A stretch of 39,175 nucleotides of DNA from Rhodospirillales bacterium (GTDB lineage: Bacteria > Pseudomonadota > Alphaproteobacteria > Rhodospirillales_A > JACZKS01). The DNA is taken from NCBI GenBank assembly GCA_018648445.1, contig JABGRG010000012.1, positions 15,067-54,241 on the forward strand. Direction: 5' to 3'. Below are positions 33,790 to 39,175 of this stretch, one piece after another. Both the position numbers and the translations under genes were made by a program. The notes under the pieces are model-generated. The model was not told where the DNA came from and ran no database searches. It saw nothing but the letters and a program-made list of their open reading frames with translations. Numbering within the stretch: position 1 is the stretch's first letter; every line of letters begins with the position of its first letter.

Positions 33790-33908
33790 GCTGCGGCCTC
33801 CCTTTTCTCACCTTGGGCCAGAGAGGCCCGCAAACCATTGAGGTTGGCGGTCGGCGTCTGCGCGCCGGAATAGTCGATGCCGATGTATCTATCGAACGAC
33901 CTGTTCAT
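33786..33908 (-). CDS. 40-aa ORF, likely truncated relic of an IGIDYSGA-type (DUF429-like) protein
   Basis: Encodes MNRSFDRYIGIDYSGAQTPT and ends in a short Ala-rich tail (QGEKREAAA). The start resembles the N-terminal strand of RNase-H-fold DUF429-like proteins (FDRxIGIDYSGAxTP), whose usual length is over 200 aa, so most of the gene appears deleted. Yet both junctions are perfect 4-nt ATGA overlaps with its neighbours, so it still links translation of the 323-aa gene to the 106-aa gene. It could be a functional leader-like coupling ORF or a scar. Family resemblance is from memory. Confidence 0.6.
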   Translation of the reverse strand: MNRSFDRYIGIDYSGAQTPTANLNGLRASLAQGEKREAAA

Positions 33909-34876
33909 TCCCTTTCTGCCTTTGACATGACGTGCTGACAATAGCTGCAAAGGCCGCCGTCACCGTATCGGTAGTCATCAATGCTTAATGATGCGCTGCA
34001 CACCGCGCATTCATAACCATTGAGGCTGAAATCGCAATTTACGCAATTGCCTTCATCGACCACGTACATGTCCAGACCGCACTCGGGGCAGTTTTCGAGT
34101 GGTGGTTCTCCTCCGTCTTTCATGGCGAGGTAGGCAGCGCCTTGCATTGATAGCCTAAGGGCTTTTTCGAATGTAGATACCGCTTCCGAAGTCTCGCTGC
34201 ACTTGGAGCACACCAAGTGCAGGTCACTCAGTGATGATGCCGCATCCGACTCATTCTTGAGCAGAGAAGATGAGCAATTTGGGCAGCGCAATTCGCCGAC
34301 TGAAACTTCCAGCGCATCGCTATTCCATTGAATGTTTTCGAAGGTGGTCCTGCACGCTTCCTCCTCAGCTTTGAAAACTTTGGCCTCGTCGAGAAGTGCG
34401 TTCCAGGCGTCCTGCCCGAGAAGTTCGCCCGGATCATCTTCAAGTTCGGTCACAATGATGGATCGGATGATCGGCATCGCATCCGCGATTGCTTCCTGGA
34501 TCAGCGCGGGCGCGTGTGTTGGATGCAGATGTTCGATGTCATTGCGGATTTCCGCTAAGCGTTTCAAATTCGACAGATCGACGGCGAGTTCAAGCTGTTT
34601 GAACATCTCTTCTATCTCAAACCGATCAACTGTCTTTTTTCCGGCTCCAACAAACCGAACGCCACCATTCGGGTCTTTGATAGCCTTCTTGTTCTTCATG
34701 ATCAGTATGTCATTCGAGTTTGGTGGCGAAAGGAGGCGCAGAACTTCCTTGCATAGCAGCAACACGCCTGAATAGAGGTTACGTACCGCAGAAATCACTC
34801 GGCGCTCATCCTTGGATGCAAAATCCTCCAGGCCAAGTTGGATCGACACAACGGCATTTTGAAGCAGCGGGCTCAT
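33905..34876 (-). CDS. HEPN-domain (RX4H) protein with three C-terminal zinc ribbons
   Basis: 323 aa. The N-terminal about 150 residues are helical, with AVRNLYSGVLLLCKEVLRLL (29-48) and RNDIEH at 111-116, an R-x4-H motif as in HEPN ribonucleases (Arg111, His116). The C-terminal half has six CxxC pairs: C198/C201 with C223/C226, C263/C266 with C278/C281, and C290/C293 with C310/C313, i.e. three consecutive zinc ribbons, likely for nucleic-acid or partner binding. Its ATG overlaps the preceding stop by 4 nt and its stop overlaps the next ATG by 4 nt. HEPN proteins in defence islands often act as RNases. That role here is inference, since not all HEPN-fold proteins are active. Confidence 0.8.
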   Translation of the reverse strand: MSPLLQNAVVSIQLGLEDFASKDERRVISAVRNLYSGVLLLCKEVLRLLSPPNSNDILIMKNKKAIKDPNGGVRFVGAGKKTVDRFEIEEMFKQLELAVDLSNLKRLAEIRNDIEHLHPTHAPALIQEAIADAMPIIRSIIVTELEDDPGELLGQDAWNALLDEAKVFKAEEEACRTTFENIQWNSDALEVSVGELRCPNCSSSLLKNESDAASSLSDLHLVCSKCSETSEAVSTFEKALRLSMQGAAYLAMKDGGEPPLENCPECGLDMYVVDEGNCVNCDFSLNGYECAVCSASLSIDDYRYGDGGLCSYCQHVMSKAERE

Positions 34877-36216
34877 TCCGTTCCCTCTAGTTCAGCATCT
34901 GTCTCCGGGACGGCATGCTTGATGGCGAAGGTCACAGTTTTGCCAGAGGCAAGGATTTCTCTAATGAGCGGACCAAGAATGGCCGATTGTTCGATTGAAG
35001 TACCTACCCAGGAGCCCGAGACGAGATTGACGAACTCCGTGTTGTTGATGCGACGCCCCACATTCTGAAAGGATAGCACATTGCCGCCCTTCGGGCCTTT
35101 CAGCCTGCCCGCTGCGTTAGCCCGTTTCCAAAGTTCGAGAGGAAGATAGATGCCTTTGAATAAGCCTTTGTCATCCGGGTTAAAGACAACACGAGGGCAG
35201 AACTTCAAAAAGAACGGATTCTCAGAAAACCGATACCCATCGGGATCGTTGCCTGAGCGAATTTTACTCAGTTCCGCAAGCAACTCCTCCATTCGTGCGA
35301 TTTCTTGAACGAATTGATCACCCGCTTGCCATCGAAACTCGGCCTGGTCGTTGCCTTTCTCCATGGCCTTGTATTGGACCATGACGAAGGATTTATAGGC
35401 TTCATTGAAATAAATCAGGTCGGCACCGGTCTGCTGCTCAAGTGGCAGTCGGTTCGCCATGATGACGGTTAAACGCACCGAGGGGTCCTGCTCCTTTTTG
35501 AACACCTTGGAGCCATAATGCGTTGTCTCTCCGATGGCCTCGAAGCCTGGCATCGTCGAAAAATCGGCTAGAAGCATTGCATCTTCACGAACCTGAGCAC
35601 CAGGAAGGCCGTCCAGAAACGACTGCTGGGAACCAGCCGCAGGTTGCCATTCCAGAAGGTCATCCTTCGCGATGCCGCTAATCTCCAGTGCGATCCCAAG
35701 AGTCTCTTTCTGAAACGCGAGGTTTTCTTTTGCCCGTGGCTCCAGAAGAGCCAGTGCTTTTCGACGCCGTTCCGAATAGCGGGCCAACCGTCCAGCAATA
35801 GATGAGTCCAGATCAACAATCCGGTCAACAAAGGCACCGAGGGTTTTAGGTGGGAGGATTCCTCCAATCGCTAGCACCCGTTTCAGATGGGCTTGAACTC
35901 TTTTGGGAACGCCATCTACGAGTTCACTAAAGCCGATTGGCCGGGCGAGTGCCGTCAAGTCCTGCATGTTGAGGCGGGAAAGACCGGTTCCTGCTGATGC
36001 GCCTCTCTTGCCGTCTGCAATGTGCGTGATCTTCTCGTATTCAAACGATGCAAAAACCACAAGCGGGGCTCGACGACTATGCGCGAAGGCCGGCACGGGT
36101 TCAGCAATATAAGGGGTTGAGCTATAGAAGGACCCGCCGTGCTCAGTTTCATCCAGTAGTAAGTCACGCCGATCCGACGCGACATTCAGCACATAACCAG
36201 CCGCTTTAATGCTCAT
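34873..36216 (-). CDS. Unknown 447-aa protein with PD-(D/E)XK-like D...QxK motif
   Basis: No family recognised with confidence. Residues about 60-200 are helical. Residues 225-300 contain a strand-rich part, GADLIYFN (Asp266) followed by FVMVQYK (Gln281, Lys283), which has the spacing and character of Mrr/PD-(D/E)XK nuclease cores using QxK. Just upstream lie VRLTVIMANRLPL and EAIGETTHYG (Glu230 a possible first acidic residue). The C-terminal third (FFLKFCPRVVFNPDDKG, then WKRANAAGRLKGPKG) is conserved-looking but unknown. Both ends are linked to neighbours by ATGA overlaps. It may be the DNA-cleaving effector of the operon in place of HsdR; this is a hypothesis. Confidence 0.75.
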   Translation of the reverse strand: MSIKAAGYVLNVASDRRDLLLDETEHGGSFYSSTPYIAEPVPAFAHSRRAPLVVFASFEYEKITHIADGKRGASAGTGLSRLNMQDLTALARPIGFSELVDGVPKRVQAHLKRVLAIGGILPPKTLGAFVDRIVDLDSSIAGRLARYSERRRKALALLEPRAKENLAFQKETLGIALEISGIAKDDLLEWQPAAGSQQSFLDGLPGAQVREDAMLLADFSTMPGFEAIGETTHYGSKVFKKEQDPSVRLTVIMANRLPLEQQTGADLIYFNEAYKSFVMVQYKAMEKGNDQAEFRWQAGDQFVQEIARMEELLAELSKIRSGNDPDGYRFSENPFFLKFCPRVVFNPDDKGLFKGIYLPLELWKRANAAGRLKGPKGGNVLSFQNVGRRINNTEFVNLVSGSWVGTSIEQSAILGPLIREILASGKTVTFAIKHAVPETDAELEGTE

Positions 36217-36827
36217 CCTGCCGCGCCTCCGCCCGAGTCATGTGCAGGTGCGGATTTCCCTTCTCCGCATGCTTTGGCAGCGACAACGCCAACAAGAGCC
36301 GAGTTCAAGGCCATCATGGCACTTTGAAGATGAAATAGATCGACATAGTATTCGCCATCAACCGGTAGGTCGATCTTGCTGGCTTTGTCGTAATTCTGGC
36401 TATATCGGAAAGCTGTCGATCCGGGATCGAGAGCGGCCAATTCATTTAGTCGATTGCTGATCCAGTCGGGTAGATCGGCACCAAACTCAGCCTTTATGAA
36501 GGCCTGAAAGTCGTCTGCAAGGCTGGACAAATTGTGTGTCTTGCCTGCACCGCCCAGGACTGATTTCAGAAATAGCTCGATTGAGTGTCGGTAAAGATAA
36601 AGAACCGGATTGGCGAGACGATAGTCCTCCCACTCACCCATGCGGATCGTCTCAACCAACAGGTTGGCGGCATCAAAATACTGCTGCCCCATATGTTGGA
36701 ATGTTGAATTTGCCATGCCGCCGATCAAAAAACCCGGCGGACCATCGGAAGGGTCGATCCGTTCTTGCTCGACGGTCGGCTCCTCAAAAAGAGGGCGCGT
36801 CATTTGTTCTTCCGAGAAACCGCTCAT
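36213..36827 (-). CDS. HEPN-like helical protein
   Basis: 204 aa. The core NPVLYLYRHSIELFLKSVL (73-91) followed by KTHNLSSLADDF (96-107) is the typical pattern of HEPN-like proteins (YRHxIELxLKxxL ... HxLxxL). A variable acidic N-terminus precedes it and a Gly/Ala/Ser tail closes it. No clear R-x4-6-H pair is seen, so it may be a non-catalytic, adaptor-type HEPN. The start overlaps the hsdS stop by 4 nt with AGGAGG in the preceding codons. It is immediately ahead of the putative nuclease and could sense or recruit for it. Confidence 0.72.
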   Translation of the reverse strand: MSGFSEEQMTRPLFEEPTVEQERIDPSDGPPGFLIGGMANSTFQHMGQQYFDAANLLVETIRMGEWEDYRLANPVLYLYRHSIELFLKSVLGGAGKTHNLSSLADDFQAFIKAEFGADLPDWISNRLNELAALDPGSTAFRYSQNYDKASKIDLPVDGEYYVDLFHLQSAMMALNSALVGVVAAKACGEGKSAPAHDSGGGAAG

Positions 36828-38530
36828 GCCGCCTCCTGATCCTCGCCCGGTGTCAGTGCCTCGTGCAGCAGGGCTTCGAGGAGGCGTTGGCGGGTGGTGT
36901 CAGCGGTGGCGAGGCTGGCCTCCAGCCGGTCGCACAGCGCCATCAGTTCATCGACCTTGGCGACGATGCGGTGCTGTTCGGCGAGGGGTGGGAGGGGGAT
37001 CGCCGTTTCGTTGATCTGCTTCGCGCTAAGGTTTGGAATCGCAGTGCCGAGCGAGATGCTCAGATTGCGTGCGACGATTGTCTCGAAAAAGAACCGAATA
37101 AAGTGGATGTTCATTTGGAAGGGCTCAATCCGTCCTACGCGCTGATTGAGCAAAAGACGTTGCCCGGTTGTGTTGAAGGCAGTCTTGCCTGTCGTTGCAC
37201 CAGACATTGCAAGCAGGAGCGCGCCGTCCGGTATCCAGATTTCTTCCGATGCTTGCAAGGCAATTTTCTGAGGAACTCGGGCGGCATTTGAAAGACTAAC
37301 AGCACCATCCTGCAGGTCTCCAATGCGGACCACGGGGATACCTTCATTGCCAAAATCGGCGCTCTTGAAGGCCAAGCCGTTCCAAAGCTTGACGACTTCA
37401 CCCAAGCGGACGCACACCCAGTTGCCTGGTAAGCCAAATTCACGCTCATTGGATTCCACCGGCTCCAACGGCTTCTGAACGCGTATTAGGCCAGCAGCGA
37501 CACGTTCTGCTTTCTCTCCAGCAATTCGCTTCAACAACGCCGACGCCGGTTCGTCCGCCGGATCCTGCTCCACCAACTTGCCATGCACAGCGAGGTTGAG
37601 GATGGTTTGACGAAGGGCCTTGATCTGGTCGGGGCGGGTGGTGAGTGGGGCGAGGTTGTCGAGGGCGAAGGCGGCGTGGTTCTGAAATGTCTCCGGGTCA
37701 GGATCGGGCGCATTGAGACGGGCAAGGCTTGCCGCCGCCAGCCGGTCCCGCGTCGCTTCTCGCTGCACCCGTGCCGCCTCCAGTCGGTCGCACAGCGCCA
37801 TCAGTTCATCGACCTTGGCGGTGATGCGGTGTTGTTCGGCGAGGGGTGGGAGGGGGAAAGGCGACACAACGGCGTCTTCAGTGCGTAACCGTGGCATTTT
37901 GGTTCCCTGACCAAGGCGTGTCACATATTCCACGAAGTCGGGACGTCTTAAGGCAAGCGCGCAATACTCCGAGCAGAGAGGTACAATCGGACGAATGGCA
38001 ACGATTTCAGTTGTCGAATAGCCGGGCTCATCCGCAACGAGAACCTTCGTCAGGTAAGGTCGGAGTTTGCCGTAAAGAATGTCGCCAATCTGAAACTGGG
38101 ATTTCGTGCTCTTGGATTCTCGATCCGCAACGCTCATACGATTAAGGAGGCGTCCTGTTTCCTTCTCGATATCCTCCAGTTCCAGTAGCCACTGCGAAGG
38201 ATCGAGCGACTTCGGTTCGCGCTTCGCTCCGGCATCGTAAAGAAAGACGGTCCCAAGCGAGACCCAGCCCCAGTTTTCGGGAAGTTCGTGCGGCGCGTCG
38301 GCCATCATGGGGTCCAGCGCCGCCTTCTTCTTGATCTTCCCCGCCTTCACCAGCCGAGCCTTCTCCGCCGCGATCCGCTTTAACAACTCCGATGCAGGTT
38401 CGTCCGCCGGGGCTTGCTCTACCAGTTTCCCCCGCACAGCCAAATCAAGGATGAACCGTCGCAGACGAGCGATAGCATCAGGCGCGTCGGCGATCTGTTC
38501 GTAATGGGCGAGCAATTGGTCAGCGTTCAT
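36824..38530 (-). CDS. hsdS: Type I restriction-modification specificity subunit
   Basis: 568 aa. Two target-recognition domains (about 80-225 and 350-505) each end in PLPPLAEQHRI(T/V)AKVDELM, followed by coiled-coil conserved regions (MALCDRLEA). A second pair of conserved blocks precedes each TRD (LRxxILxLAVxGKLVEQ ... PADEPASxLLKRI). These pairs give an internal twofold repeat, visible as DNA repeats 36918-36998/37776-37856. The protein sets the bipartite DNA site recognised by the methylase complex. Its ATG overlaps the hsdM stop by 4 nt and its stop overlaps the next gene by 4 nt. TRD specificity cannot be read by eye. Confidence 0.95.
   Translation of the reverse strand: MNADQLLAHYEQIADAPDAIARLRRFILDLAVRGKLVEQAPADEPASELLKRIAAEKARLVKAGKIKKKAALDPMMADAPHELPENWGWVSLGTVFLYDAGAKREPKSLDPSQWLLELEDIEKETGRLLNRMSVADRESKSTKSQFQIGDILYGKLRPYLTKVLVADEPGYSTTEIVAIRPIVPLCSEYCALALRRPDFVEYVTRLGQGTKMPRLRTEDAVVSPFPLPPLAEQHRITAKVDELMALCDRLEAARVQREATRDRLAAASLARLNAPDPDPETFQNHAAFALDNLAPLTTRPDQIKALRQTILNLAVHGKLVEQDPADEPASALLKRIAGEKAERVAAGLIRVQKPLEPVESNEREFGLPGNWVCVRLGEVVKLWNGLAFKSADFGNEGIPVVRIGDLQDGAVSLSNAARVPQKIALQASEEIWIPDGALLLAMSGATTGKTAFNTTGQRLLLNQRVGRIEPFQMNIHFIRFFFETIVARNLSISLGTAIPNLSAKQINETAIPLPPLAEQHRIVAKVDELMALCDRLEASLATADTTRQRLLEALLHEALTPGEDQEAA
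36918..36998 (-). repeat. 81-bp direct repeat in hsdS, copy 1 (after TRD2)
   Basis: Near-identical to 37776-37856 (about four mismatches). It encodes the PLPPLAEQHR and ALCDRLEA segment that closes a TRD. Such repeats allow domain shuffling between TRDs by homologous recombination. Confidence 0.8.
37776..37856 (-). repeat. 81-bp direct repeat in hsdS, copy 2 (after TRD1)
   Basis: Partner of 36918-36998 at an offset of 858 bp, which is 286 codons exactly, so recombination between copies would delete or duplicate one TRD plus conserved region in frame. Confidence 0.8.
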
Positions 38531-39175
38531 CGCGTCAAGGCCTCCGCCAGGATTGCCTTTAACTGGTCGCGCAGGGATGCCGCCTCTGCCTCAGCGGCGG
38601 TCAGTTCCCCCAGAAGCTCCTCAGGATCGCCGTGGTTGGCGTCCACCGTATGGGGGTTCTTGATGTCGAGGTTATAGCCGCGTGCCTTGATGTCGTCGGC
38701 TGACACCTTCCAGGCGCGTTCGGTTTCCTCGCGGCCCACGCGCTTGGCTCCGCCCCACCAGTCGATGCAGCCTTGCAGATGTTCCAGCCGGATCGGCTTG
38801 GTCATGGAATAGGCTTTCTGGCCATCGGGCACCTGGTGTTCATAGAACCAGATGTCCTTGGTCGGTTCACCCTTTTCGAAGAACAACAAATTGGTGCCGA
38901 TTGAGGCATAGGGGCGGAACACGGAATTGGGCAGGCGGACAATGGTGTGGAGATTGCATTCCTCCATCAGGTGTTCCTTGAGCCGGGTTTTGACGCCTTC
39001 ACCGAACAGAGAGCCATCGGGCAGGACGACAGCGGCGCGTCCGCCCGGTTTGAGCAGGCGCACGATCAGGGCGAGGAACAGGTCCGCCGTTTCCTTGGTG
39101 CGAAAGTGCTGTGGGAAGTTGGACTCAATGCCGTCTTCCTCCTTACCGCCGAAGGGCGGGTTGGTCAGCACGATG
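38527..39175 (-). CDS. hsdM: Type I restriction-modification methylase subunit (C-terminal part)
   Basis: The frame is open to the right edge, so the 5' end is missing; the first codons (IVLTNPPFGG) carry the NPPF motif IV of N6-adenine methyltransferases. Later come LIVRLLKPGGRAAVVLPDGS (motif V-VI region), FRPYASIGTNLLFFEKG and the C-terminal helical domain ending LKAILAEALTR, which contacts HsdS. About 216 of the usual ~500 residues are visible. The motif I SAM site lies outside. It methylates adenine at sites chosen by the HsdS encoded immediately downstream, with a 4-nt ATGA overlap. Confidence 0.94.
   Translation of the reverse strand, partial: IVLTNPPFGGKEEDGIESNFPQHFRTKETADLFLALIVRLLKPGGRAAVVLPDGSLFGEGVKTRLKEHLMEECNLHTIVRLPNSVFRPYASIGTNLLFFEKGEPTKDIWFYEHQVPDGQKAYSMTKPIRLEHLQGCIDWWGGAKRVGREETERAWKVSADDIKARGYNLDIKNPHTVDANHGDPEELLGELTAAEAEAASLRDQLKAILAEALTR

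Overview
The window looks like a GC-rich alphaproteobacterial chromosome, probably Rhodospirillales-like. This is inferred from gene style, with no rRNA or marker gene present. It has a conserved-looking secretion locus on the left, a mosaic of mobile-element debris in the middle, and an accessory (defence-type) operon running off the right edge.

Region 1 (1-16976, + strand) is a type I secretion locus. The 5'-truncated last 13 kb of a giant RTX/cadherin-type adhesin is followed by its inner-membrane ABC exporter, a HlyD-type adaptor and a small exported trypsin-like protease. The three downstream genes are tightly packed. The adhesin carries RTX repeats at both visible ends, about 16 VCBS/tandem-95-like domains, three ThuA-like insert domains, a PPC-like domain, two blocks of exactly seven ~55-residue repeats (probable twin seven-bladed propellers), an SBBP-like propeller and a C-terminal type I secretion signal.

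Region 2 (about 17109-22860, - strand) is an integrated element. It holds a small hypothetical gene, an excisionase-like HTH gene, and three overlapping or abutting recombinase genes: a large tyrosine recombinase, a second tyrosine recombinase and a large serine recombinase. An AT-rich 180-bp regulatory region carries two GTCC-N6-GTCC repeat pairs.

Region 3 (22966-31789) is mobile debris around a sugar-catabolism island. The debris comprises an intact IS1182-type element, an IS110 remnant, a histidine-kinase relic, an IS6-type element with a frameshift inserted next to a second IS6-type remnant, a third IS6-type remnant and a dead IS630. The island has a transaldolase/FSA-type gene divergent from a PfkB sugar kinase and xylulokinase pair, as in pentitol/hexitol pathways.

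Region 4 (31849-39175, - strand) begins with a second large serine recombinase. Upstream of it in transcription order is a seven-gene chain in which every junction is a 4-nt ATGA overlap: hsdM (partial), hsdS, a HEPN-like protein, a 447-aa protein with a PD-(D/E)XK-like D...QxK motif, a HEPN (RX4H) protein with three zinc ribbons, a 40-aa relic ORF, and a 106-aa unknown. No hsdR is visible. This operon is my best candidate for an undescribed system: a type I methylase/specificity pair translationally coupled to HEPN and nuclease-like effectors.
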